This document shows positions 32,302 through 43,399 of a DNA stretch of 64,000 bases, one piece after another. Below the pieces are notes generated by a model. The model was not told the DNA's origin, searched no databases, and saw only the letters and a list, made by a program, of their open reading frames with translations. The translations under genes and the position numbers were made by a program. Within the stretch, counting starts at the first letter, position 1. Each line of letters begins with the position of its first letter. Where the stretch lies: contig JAIUPT010000042.1 of the NCBI GenBank assembly GCA_022315425.1, positions 1,612,001 to 1,676,000 of the forward strand, written 5' to 3'. The stretch is from Pseudevernia furfuracea. Taxonomy: Eukaryota > Ascomycota > Lecanoromycetes > Lecanorales > Parmeliaceae.

Positions 32302-32625
32302 ATGGACAAACACCCGAAGCCTTTGTCGCCTCATGTAAATTGTGCCTCGTTATCTCATAGGCAATTAAATGGCTGATCTGAACAGTTGGGCTTCTACAGG
32401 AGCTTCGGTCGTCCAATTGCGAAAGTCTTTCTGGGGGCCGTGGTGACTTATCAAACCGTCTACTGGGTATGGGCGAAGCTCGAAACCGACGAGATCAAGG
32501 AACAGAAGAGAAGTGGGCGTTCTTAGGCTATCATACGTATACACTTGGCTAAGACATCGCTCGAAGAAGAGATATCCGATCTGGAGGCTGAGGTACAAAA
32601 ATTCCGGGATAAATCTATGCCTTGA
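32302..32625 (+). CDS. small single-pass membrane protein, exon structure partly unresolved
   Basis: ATG at 32302 (gcaATGG context) gives MDKHPKPLSPH. A canonical intron 32335-32385 (51 bp, GTAAAT...AACAG) joins in phase to LGFYRSFGRPIAK, then a hydrophobic helix (VFLGAVVTYQTVYWVW) and a charged segment KLETDEIKEQKR. That frame stops at 32524-32526. A coiled-coil-like frame, SLEEEISDLEAEVQKFRD, follows and ends at 32623-32625. A phase-correct intron 32467-32526 (GTATGG...CTTAG) would join them but removes KLETDEIKEQ, so either this intron is real or the gene has a small indel. I do not recognise the family; a short N-terminus, one membrane helix and a charged C-terminal helix suggest a small mitochondrial or ER membrane protein. 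Confidence 0.5.
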
Positions 32626-32873
32626 ATTGTCCTGAGCTCCCGCCGCTACTGCCATTTTGGAGGATAAAGCCGGCGGAGTCGGATGAAATGTTACACACTC
32701 CTACGGCCACGAGTCTTGGTCGATTAATATACTATGAGCACACAGTGTGGGCAAGTCAGCTTTAAAGGCTTTTTTCGACTCGAAAATGTGTATGAAAAAA
32801 GGGTCAATGGCTTTGCCAAGGAATTCGATGATTTGTAAGTTTTTTATTTTATTAAAGTACAAGTTACAAGTAT
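32626..32873. other. non-coding host sequence
   Basis: I see no gene or repeat; presumably the 3' flank of the small membrane-protein gene. Confidence 0.35.
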
Positions 32874-32876
32874 AGG

Positions 32877-32985
32877 CCCACGAATTAAATTCATGAAACT
32901 TGTTCTTGAATTCCGAGGGTTAATTTCGAGGACTCTTTAAGGTGAAAAACTTTCAACTTAGAAATTGTCAACAACTATAAGATCG
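32877..32985 (-). mobile_element. element X copy 3, terminal fragment
   Basis: Begins CAAGTATAGGCCCACGAATT, the reverse complement of the X right end, directly after TTA, the same 3-bp flank seen at the other copies. Also shares gaaaaactttcaactta.aaatt with the X interior. Diverged and cut at 32985. Confidence 0.6.
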
Positions 32986-33100
32986 ATTTTATTACGAGCG
33001 TATCTCGCATCCCTTGATGACAACTACCTGTGTTAGCATTCCTTTGTTGACACACTATCCCTTTAGACTTAGCGTGCCTTGACAGGTTCACTTAGCCATG
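32986..33100 (-). repeat. partial, RIP-eroded LTR of the Gag-only family
   Basis: TATTACGAGCGTATCTCGCATCC... aligns with the start of the reverse-complement 205-bp LTR for about 115 bp; differences are mostly TG-to-TA and C-to-T. No internal sequence follows, so it is a truncated or solo LTR. Confidence 0.75.
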
Positions 33101-33103
33101 TTG

Positions 33104-34729
33104 AAATATAGGTGTGGAACACGTTGATTAATTGAAGTTCTAAGTTTGATTGATTGTGCTAGGGCAAGGTGCACGATTAAGTGTGTGTAGAAAGATGCTT
33201 CATTACTATAAAGAGAATAGAGACTTAAGTACATGATCGCTAGTCGCTCTAAGGCAAGTACAGTCTAGCTTCTTTAATCCTTTCTCAAAGAAAGACGTTC
33301 TTATTAAAGACTGTCTTTCAGACCTTTTATTATAATAGCATACATCATATAAAAATGTTTAACGTTTCGCTGATTATCTTACTGTAGTAGACGAATAATA
33401 TTAATAAATAATATCTTATAATAAAAGCTTTTCGCAGATAGGCGAATAATAGAAGATATATACGTCAACGAATAATAACGATTTAAACTTTGAGAGCTTT
33501 CTTTTCAAATTATTAAGATTAATTCAATAGAGTTACTATTAGATTAGTAAAGTTCTTTTAAAATCTTCTTATTTATAGACTTCGACGAAAGTCTATTATA
33601 ATAGCGCTATAGTAGATATCTATAAGATATAAATAACAATAATAAAAGTCTTTCATAATTAGAATATGATATTATAAGAAGATATAAATATAAAGTCTTC
33701 GACGAAATTCTAATAGCTATTAATCGTTAAGCTTTTAAAACTTATAAAGATTAAGTACTCGCGACTTTTAATAACGATTTATTCGAAACAAAAAGAGAGT
33801 CTTTCTCAGAAAGATCTAATTATAAGACTTTTTGAAATCGTAATCTCAAGCGCTGAGTCTTCTCGTTTCGTATAATTCTCTAACGATTCTTATAGTTTCT
33901 AATAAGATCAAAAGCATTTCTCAGCTAAGCTTTAATTCTTTATTAATTATACTTAGAACTTTATTCTTTTTATTAAAGTAAGTACTTTAACGATCTTCTC
34001 GCTTATTTATAATTCGATTAACTTCTTAAAACTTTGAGATAACAATATCACTCTTAACGTAGACGAAGTGAGACTAAAATAATATAAAGCGTTTATATGA
34101 ATCTAAGTCTAATATAGATTCTAATATAATTATAGTAATAACGAGATATATACGTTAATATATAAAGATATCGAGTTCATAAGCGAGACGATCGACTTTC
34201 TTAAGAATCTTAAAGAGTCTCGTATACTATTAATCAAATTTCTTGATAATCAAGATATTAACGAGAATAATATATTTCTTATAAAGACGTAAGAAGACTA
34301 ATACTTCTTTCTTAAAATACTTTAACGTATAATTCTTATTATAATAATATTTAAAACTTATACTAACGAAGACTAATACATTAGCGACATTAATGCGAGT
34401 TATCAAAGATTTCAACTTAGAAATTATCGAAGCGACGATAAGGTCTAAAGGCTAATTAGACTTGAATTTATAGTTGATCTCATTAAGTAATCTCTTAATT
34501 GAGATCGAGATGCTTAAATTAAGTATTAATTAAATGCGCGACAAGATTCTTAATTATGGTTCTAATCTTTTTAATTCTATCACGAAGAAGCGTAATATGA
34601 TTTTCGTTATTTAATTCGTACGCTTACTTTAATTATTAATTTATAAATAATAGACTGTTAAATATAATAGTTTTATATTAAGCTTATCAAAGAGAACAGT
34701 CTATAACTTAAAAAGAAACTTCGAGTCTC
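33104..34729 (-). mobile_element. Ty3/gypsy element gypsy-3e, 3' half
   Basis: Homologous to gypsy-3f in order and sequence: an LTR-like segment near 33150-33280, a non-coding tail, chromodomain (about 33840-34130) and integrase C-terminus (34230-34415, NVLVFVSISFKYYYNKNYTL). The integrase core end is cut near 34729. RIP-eroded; no ORF longer than about 60 codons. Confidence 0.65.
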
Positions 34730-34775
34730 GATCTATTAGCAGCGAGCTTAAGAGAGCAGCTGTCGTATAAGTTCG

Positions 34776-34897
34776 TGTCAAAATTCGAGTCACGTGACAT
34801 GGTCACGTGATGCGCTAAGGCGCATCCTTATAGTCGCTCTTTACTCTCGTAGCATTTTATAGTTAACAACTAAGTGTTCTATCACCTATTCTTGATA
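34776..34897 (+). repeat. 5' LTR of C4
   Basis: 122-bp form with the doubled GTCACGTGA block; ends TTGATA. Confidence 0.85.
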
Positions 34898-36321
34898 GGT
34901 TATGAGCTCGGACTTGCTCGACGACTGTTTCACTTATACTCTATGTCTATTAGAGCCACAGTGACCTCTAAGCATTACGAGTTTATCGCAATGAACGTCG
35001 CGACAGCTATGAGACTCTGTTTTTTAATCTTCTTGAGATGAGCATTGTTCTCTACAAAATAATCGTCTTTGAAATTCGAAGGGCTGGGAGCCCTATCGCA
35101 AATCGACTCGCGACATATCGAATCTAATCGAACGCCGAACGCCGAACTCGTTATACGATCGTGCGATCGAATTTCATTAAGATCTCTGAAACATTGTCAG
35201 CTTCCCTGCGTGAGACACGTTAAACACGCTCAACGAGAACATTTCTCTCGCGATATATATCGCTTCAACGTTGATAAAGCGTTTACGTGAATCGAATTAA
35301 TTATAACGACTTAAGAGACTGAACTTCAGCATCAAATCGTCTGATCACACTTTAGAATTGATTAGTTATCGACAAATCTTCACTCAGAGCGCGTATACGT
35401 CTATTAAGAGTCAAAACAACAAGAATTTCTTGTTGAGATAGATCTTTCGATCTTATAAGTTCTCTAAAGAAGAGGGCTGAGACTCAGTCATCGAATTCTC
35501 TTCATCGTCATTCGACTTTATTCTATTATCGAATATGACTTTATCTCACGACGACAGTCATCGAAGCGATTATTCTAAATTCGAGTTTCTGTCGAAGACT
35601 TAGTATAAGAAGAACGTTATTTCTCTTCGAAGATCTACACGTCTTTAATAATTGTCTTCGATATAGTCTCAGCGAAAATCAGATCAATTTAAATCTTTCT
35701 TATCTTTAAGTATCTTTTATCTCAATAACATCGCTCGTATCTATCGAAGATTTAAGTATAAGCACTTCTTATTTCTCGTATAAGAACTCGAAGATCAGCA
35801 GTAAAAGTTATTAGATATCGATAAGACTCTCGAGAACTCTAACGGAGATTAGAGCATCTATTTCACTCTCACTGCTTTCGCGAACGTTAGTAATGTCGAC
35901 TTTTAATTCGAAGTCAGCGAAGACATTCTTAGTGTTTTAAGTGACACTAAGTTATTCGATCTTCGTGTCAAAAGCTCTTTGAATCTCACTTCTTCGACTT
36001 CGACTTCTTCGACTTTAAGATCTTCGTTCTCTATCGCCTCTCTCGCCTCAGTTATCTCTCAAGCTAAGTCTTTCGTTTGAGCATCATCGTCGTTACTATT
36101 TATATCGTACGTGTCGCCCTTAGAAACCTTCTTAGTAATTCTTAGCATTTATAATCGACGAAGAATTAAGCGTATAAGACGTCGTAAGAAATATGTTAGT
36201 CTTAGTAGTTTTAGCGACTAACTCTCTCGAAGAGGAAAGCGCTTTTTCTCTAAACTTTATTGTTATTTTGAAGTTCAATCTGAGATATCGTCGATGAAAG
36301 TAGAATATTAACAATTAATTA

Positions 36322-39300
36322 ATGCTCAATAATCTTATTCTCTTTAATACGATTATTAATTATAGAGTCTACATCGTTATCTTTTATCGTCTCGAGAATA
36401 ACGATCGCGAACTTATCGAAGTCGAATTCGACGATAAAGATTCTTAGATTATGCTCGATGCTCTAATTAAGAACTATTAGTCTAAGAGCACGAGTCTCTA
36501 TAGAGAACTAATGCGTCGAATATTCGATCTCATTCTTAAAGAAGAGAGAGTTCGTTAATACGAAAAGAACTTTCGCAAGATCATCTTCGACATTATTAGT
36601 CTTCATAAATCTCTCGTTATTTCGAAGTCTCTGCGAATTTTAATTTTCCTTATAAGACTTGACGACTCTTACGATATGTTTAAATCAAGTTATATTTAAA
36701 ATCATGATCTCTTTGAGAACAAGTTCGTCAAATTTTAAGAGATTGTCGTGATCGTCGTGAACGAAGAAGTTAGAATCTTCTTCAAAGAAAAAGAACTAAT
36801 CATATATATCGCTCGCAACGATAAGGGCAAAGACAAACAGACTGCTTTCAACAATCTCGACGACTCTAATATCAATCGTGAGATCTGTTCTTCGTGTAAG
36901 ATAGCTGATCGCAAATTCAGACATCTCTCTGTTAAATGCTGAATCAAGTTCTCTTATCTTAAGTCTGAGAAATTTATAACGAAAGAGAAAAAGAAGAAGA
37001 AGACAAAGATCTTCGACTTCGAAAATAAATTCTCAAATAACAAGCGTAAGCGCATCGAAGAGACGTCTTTTAATGTCTCTGCTTCAGAGGAGAACGATTA
37101 TCTTAATATCAATTATATCTTTTTAAAGAAACTGGATTTCACCATGCACTATTCGAATGTCAATTCGAACGACTTCAATATCCTCGATGCGGCTGATGAT
37201 CAAGTCATCAATCTGATCGTCACGAAAGCTCTCGAACATAGTCTCATGACTGCGGATTTCGTGAATCTCCTTATTCGAGTCGTCGTAGATTCAGACTGCT
37301 CTCGTTATTCTTTCGCGAATCGTTCGATGTTCATTATCTACGAAAAGATCTACTCTCGATCGATCAAGGGCATCGAGGGGAGCGAAGTGTAGTCTTAAGA
37401 CTGTGATATTATTAGTCTCGACTGTGTGATTAGAGGAGAGTATGTGACAGTCACTCTACGAAATGTCTTATATATGTTCGATATGAGCGTCAACCTTCTC
37501 TCGATCGATAAACTTCTAAACTTCGATATCGCTATCTTCTTTTATAAGATAAAGTATATTCTTATTAAGAACGATCTAAAGCTTATCGATACTCGTAATC
37601 GTGATCTCTTCTTTTTGAATCTCTGACAGAGTCGAAATAGTGCTCTGATCGCTTATAGTGTGCTCTCGAATCTTATTTATCAACTCTGATATACTCGTAT
37701 AAGTCATTTAAGTTAGAACAATCTAAACAAGCTCTCAAATATGATCGTTGAGGTGAACTTCATTAAGAACATTGCGGAGGAGTATATCTGCGAATATTAT
37801 ATTATAAGACGTTAAAAGACTATCTCTTATGATAGTCTCACAGAGTCAGAAACGCAGTCTGACGAATTTGTTTATAGTAATCTCGTAGAGTCTCTATTCT
37901 CTACTAAATTCAATAACTATAGATACTTTATAATATTCAAGAATAATTTTATCTCCTATTCTAAAGTGTACTATATTCGTCATAAGAGTGAAACGTTTAT
38001 CATATTCTTACGTTTTAAAGTCTTTCTAGAGTCACGAGATTATAAGATCTATCGTATTCGTCTCGATAATGAAGAAGAGTATATGTTTAAGATCTTCTTG
38101 AATTATCTTCTTCAGTGCGAAATTAGATAGAAGCTCACTGTATCTGAGAACTTCGAAATGAACGAGGCGATCGAACGTTTTGAGCAGATCTTGTTATATA
38201 AGATACATTTTATACTGTTAAGTTCTTAGCTCAACAAGTCTTTCTAATTCGAAATCGTGATCATTATCAATTATTTGATGTTGCGATCCCTCAACGTTCG
38301 AATCATTATAACGTTATTTGAGACTTTTTATTATCGAAAGCTCATTTTATTTTATCTGCGAACGATTGATTTTATCGTTTATGCGTTAAAGCGTATTTAA
38401 AAGAAACTCGTAAATAAAAGCGAAAAGTGTGTTCTTCTGAAATATAAAGAGGAGTTCATTTTTCGCCTATATAATCTCATCAAGAAGAAGATTATTCGAG
38501 TTAATAATGTTTACTTCGTTGAGAAGCGTCTCTTGATTGTGAATCTCGAAGAAAAGACGAACGCTCATAAGCTCTCGATCAAGCGACAACGTTTTTATAT
38601 ATTAACATTCGCTATAGAGAAGACACTTAATGAACAGCGTATTATTAACATTTCGAAAGATATTGCTCTTATTATGAAGTTCTCAACGACTGCATCTGCA
38701 TCTACAATAAATAGATCAAGATCAAATTTCTCATGATCAGCTGAAAAGTAGACGTCTATATCAAAGCCCTCGTCTCTCGCACGAGTCGTATCATCGATCG
38801 CGTTCGCGCGAGTCTCTCGATTAATTGCTGCATTATTAGCTGTCGAAAGAATAACTCGTTCTTTCACTGTCGTCGAAATAATTCGCGAAGACCCCGAGTT
38901 AAGTGCGATTCAAAGGGTACTTCTTGATTATCTCGACACTACGATTTCGAATCTACGAGATCTATTACCTGACCCTCTCTCGAAGACATTCGCGACCTTT
39001 GCGTTACTAACGAATCATGTTAATAAGTCGAATATTTTCGAGTCGACGATCTATCAATAGATCATTTTCAATCAACTCTCTCGCATGCACTGAGAGCTCG
39101 TCATATAAGACGAATATAAATCTCTCATAAACAATAATACTTGATATCTGATTTAGACGTCTTTAGATACTTATATTCTGAGAGGTCGCTGAGTCTATAT
39201 CGTGAAGCGAGACCTCGCTGAGAAAGTTACTCGTTATAAGACTCGCTGAGTGATTCGAGAATTCGAATAGCAGAAGAGTCGTAACTATTATAACACGTTC

Positions 39301-40638
39301 GTCTCAGTGATCAAGTTTATAAGTTATAAGACGATCTTTGCTCTAACAGCGATTCTAAACTAAGACGTGAAACAAATAAACGTTAAAATCGTCTTTCTTT
39401 ACGATAACGTTCAAGAGACGATTTATGTGCGATAGCTCGATGATTTCAACAAGAACGATATCAAAGTTTATAAGCTGAATAAGACTCTCTATGAACTCAA
39501 GCAATTTTTTAGAATTTGATATTAACACTTCTCGAAGTATAGATATTAACACTTCTCGAAGTATATAAAGAAACTCGAATTGATATTTATCGAATCGAAC
39601 GAGAGTGTCTTTATGAACGTCAAGGAGAACATTATTATAGCCCTCTATGTGAACGATATATTAATCATCGACCTTAACAAAATCGATATTCAGCGCATCA
39701 AAAAGGTCCTCAATGACAAGTTTTATATGTTCGACTTAAGACCTTACGTCTATTATTTGAGCATGATCGTCAAAAGAAATCGTATCGTCGATATTCTTCG
39801 CCTGGGACAAGCAGTCTATGTCACTCGTTTCTTGAAGCATTTTAACTATTGAAGTCCTAATTCAGTCTCTACGCTTCTGAAAATCAGTCGCAAGCTACAA
39901 TCTGCGAAAGAGAACTATGTTGTTTCGAGAAAGCTGTGCGAGAACTATTAATCTGTCGTGGAATCTCTCATGTATATTATGTTAAAAACTCGTTCTGATA
40001 TCGTCTATGCTGTCTCTCTTGTCAGTCGCTATTTAGTTAACTCGACTCAGACACACTAAAATACAGTGATTCGAATCTTTCGATATCTTAGAGACACGAT
40101 ACATTACGAACTCGTGTACAAAGGATCTCTTCAAGCCCTCATCGAATATATCGATTTCGATTGAGCTAACGACTCGACTCGAAGATCTATCTTCGACTAT
40201 CTATTCAACGTCGATAGCGGCGTCATTAGCTGATCATCAAAGCGTTAAGTCATCGTCGCGTTATTCACTTACGAAGTCGAGTATATCGATCAAACGTTGA
40301 TTATTAAAGAAGTTATTTGATTAAAAACTCTTTTTAATTAACTTCTGCGACCTCGAGACTCTAACTCGAAGATTATTATAATCTTCGACGACAATTAGAG
40401 CGCAATTGCCCTCGTCAAGAACGCTTAGTTTCATATTCGCATCAAGCACATTAATATCGTCCATTATTTCGTGCGTGAAAAAGTTAATAACGACATCGTG
40501 AATATGCAATTCGTATTCACGAATAAACAAATAATCGACGATCTCATTAAAGCTCTCTGTCTCGACAAATTCGTTGTCTTTCGCGATGTTCTTAAGGTGA
40601 AATCAGTCTTAGAACATTCTCTCAGCGTCAAAGACTAA
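36322..40638 (+). pseudogene. C4 gag-pol polyprotein remnant
   Basis: Domains on +: Gag helical core (36370-36780, YRELMRRIFDLILKEERVR); zinc-finger-like C-X2-C-X8-H-X4-C at 36886-36939; aspartic protease (37144-37392, VVDSDCSRYSFANRSMF, Gly of DSG now Asp); pre-integrase block (37426-37626); integrase zinc region and core (37740-38220, RLDNEEEYMFKIFLNYLL); integrase C-terminus (38270-38560); RT (39300-39860) with catalytic YVND at 39646-39657 for YVDD; and RNase H to a SVKD stop at 40636-40638. Every domain of a copia is present but none is intact. The Gag N-terminus and true start are not identifiable. Confidence 0.8.
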
Positions 40639-41341
40639 TCCTCAGCGCTCTTGCTTCTAATCTGAAGTCGTTAGTTTCAGAGAAGTGACGTTATTCACCT
40701 TGTCTGTGAACGTCAGATCTTTAGTATTCTTTCGATGTCTCTTGTCTCAAATCCTCAGCATCTTTTTGACGTCTTATTTCAGCGTCTTCTTACTTCAATT
40801 CGAAGTTGTCGACTTCAGAGAAGACGTCTATCAAACCCTCAGCCTCTTTCGAGTCTCATATACTTATTCTTGAACTGCCGCAACTGTCGCTGGCGTGTCG
40901 CCCTTATTCGATTTATCACTATGATCTCTAAATGAATGTCATACCCTCGGGCCTCGTTTAGGTCTCGTTCGACGTCTCAGCGCTGACTTCCGTCGCTATC
41001 ACACGCTCGATCGCTGCTATAATTAGTCATAAGATTTTCTTTCACTGCTTCTTGTTTCACCTCTTTATGTATTCATCGACCTCGTTTTAATAGAAATTTG
41101 ATATGCATTAGGTCTATTTCAAAGAAAACTTTCAAAAAACCGCCTTTTTTCGAAAAATGAAAGTTTTATATAGAGAATCAGAACGGATTTTTATATGTCT
41201 TCGAATTTGACATAGTCGTTTTCAGAACTTGATTTCTTCACTTTTGTGAACCGGATTTCGCGCTAACCCGATTGGGGTTTTTTGCGTCGCGAAGTGCGAA
41301 AATCGTGTTTTCGTATTTTTGAGTATGCGAGCGAAGAGGAG

Positions 41342-41463
41342 TGTCAAAATTCGGGTCACGTGACATGGTCACGTGATGCGCTAAGGCGCATTCTCATAGT
41401 CGCTCTTTACTCTCGTAGCATTCTACAATTAACAACTAAGTGTTTTATCATCTATTCTTGACA
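41342..41463 (+). repeat. 3' LTR of C4
   Basis: 122-bp form; ends TTCTTGACA, so it keeps the CA lost in the 5' LTR. Confidence 0.85.
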
Positions 41464-41899
41464 GTTCGAGGATTATCGAGCGTAATCGAATCGCTTAACA
41501 TACGCATGTTAAGCGAATTCTTGACGTGAGAAGCTTAAGAGAGTCACGTCTCGAAGTTTCTTATTTTTTTTTCTTAAGAATTAGTCTTATTATTAGATAT
41601 ACTATACGCAATATATATATCTTCGCTAAGTTCACATTACTATATAACTCTAGTCTATCTTATATATATTTATATTATATAAGTTAATCTAATAATTTTA
41701 ATTCTTCTTCTCATCGAGAAATAGCGATTCGAACTTAATATAATAATAATCACTCGCTTATAATCGTAACGTATCGAAAACGAAGTAGAATTATTTAACT
41801 CGTATATTATATTTAAAAAACAATTACAGATAGTGAATCTAAACGAATTAGATCATATCTTTGACGTGAAATTCGAGAATTAAAGACAGTCAATATTTA

Positions 41900-43080
41900 T
41901 TTTAAGAGACGATATTATCGATTTAACTTTAGACGAGCGATTAACTTAGATAACTTAACGTCGAGATCAATTATTAAAAAGATTATAATTAAATAATATT
42001 AATAAAGAGATTTATATTCTTTAACGAAAAGAATGGCTGAGTGAATAAGATCGAAACGATATCGAATCGAACTCGTTAAATGCTCGTCGTAACTCTTCTA
42101 ATGCTCGAGTAGAGTTAAAACGTTATTTAAAAGTCGAATTAATATATGTTACAAAACGACGCAGTGTTAAATCAAAGAATTTATTAAATTATTACGATGA
42201 ATCGAGATAAGAATATTAAGACTAAATACGAGACGTCGAAGTTACGTTTATAAATGTCTTAGCGTATTTCTTAAACGATTATAATAAGATTATTTGATAT
42301 ATATAATATTTAGCGAAAGATCTTAAGAAACAGTAATATAACGAATAAAAAAAGAATTTGATTAAGATAAAAAATAAGATCACTTCGTTTCTTTTCTACT
42401 TAATAAAATATAGAATTTAATTAATAAATAATTAAAGATAAATATAGTCTATACAGATACGCGACAGAGATTCTTTTAATTAATAACTTAATTCGAAGTT
42501 TATCTTTTCAGTCTTAAAATATAATTGTTATCGTCGAACGAAATTTAATAAATTACGACGTTAATGACGAGACTTCTTTTAAAACTTTAAACCGATATTA
42601 CTCGTACGAGACAAATAGTCTCGATACGAGACGACTTAATCGCTTAGATTATTCGTCTAAAGAATATAAAAAAGAGAGTTAACGCACGTTTTATATATAA
42701 TAGACGAGATATAAATAATATCGATTTAAATACGAATCAAAGAAGAAACAAAGAAAACGAGAAAAAGATTAAATTTAATAATAACGAACGAACGACGTAA
42801 TCTCGTAAGTTTAAAAAAGCGAATACTTTACGTCGCTTAAACGAAAATAAATCTCGCGATAAGATATCGAAAAGTAAGAAGCATTTAAAGATAATCGAAT
42901 ATTATAACTATTATAAAAAGAGACATTACGTAAACGAATATCAACAACTCAAGACGAACAACGTTAATCGTATATCTATCGATAACGTTAAAAATATTAA
43001 TACTTATATTATCGAGTTATCTTCGTCGAGAAAAGAAAGACTCTTATCGAAGACTTCTTAACGACGAAAATAAAATAAGA
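41900..43080 (+). pseudogene. gypsy-3c Gag remnant
   Basis: Read through stops: IRDVEVTFINVLAYFLNDYN, KIIWYI-YLAKDLKKQ-YNE (capsid core, 42200-42350), then a nucleocapsid motif near 42900, YYNYYKKRHYVNEY, in which all three Cys of a CCHC knuckle have become Tyr (TGY to TAY). Basic and Arg-rich before it. Confidence 0.6.
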
Positions 43081-43399
43081 AGTTATTTTAATATTTAATA
43101 TAATTTTCTTAAAGAAAGTGATTGTAAAAGATCGAAAAGCAATTCTAATATCGACTTTAATATAATTTAATAACGAGATCGAAGTTAATATAATTAATTA
43201 ACTCTTTGCTCTCGAATATAATCTTAAATAAATTAAAGTATCTTTATCAAGTATCAAATAAATAAATAACAATACGATCTTTTATTATATCGTTTATCTT
43301 ATATATTATAAGTTATAAGATAGTTGAAGTCATATAAAGCGATATTTATATATCTTTTATATTATCGCAAAAGAAGACAATTCACTCTTTATATTAAGA

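Larger units (their letters stand above)
34776..41463 (+). mobile_element. Ty1/copia copy C4, full length, RIP-eroded
   Basis: 6688 bp with 122-bp LTRs at 34776-34897 and 41342-41463 and a perfect 5-bp target duplication GTTCG (34771-34775, 41464-41468). The primer site after the 5' LTR reads GGTTATGAGCTC (one C-to-T change). The leader has a single copy of the 122-bp unit. The 3' non-coding part (about 40640-41341) ends with the purine tract gcgaagaggag. This is the reference copy for the family in this window. Confidence 0.9.
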
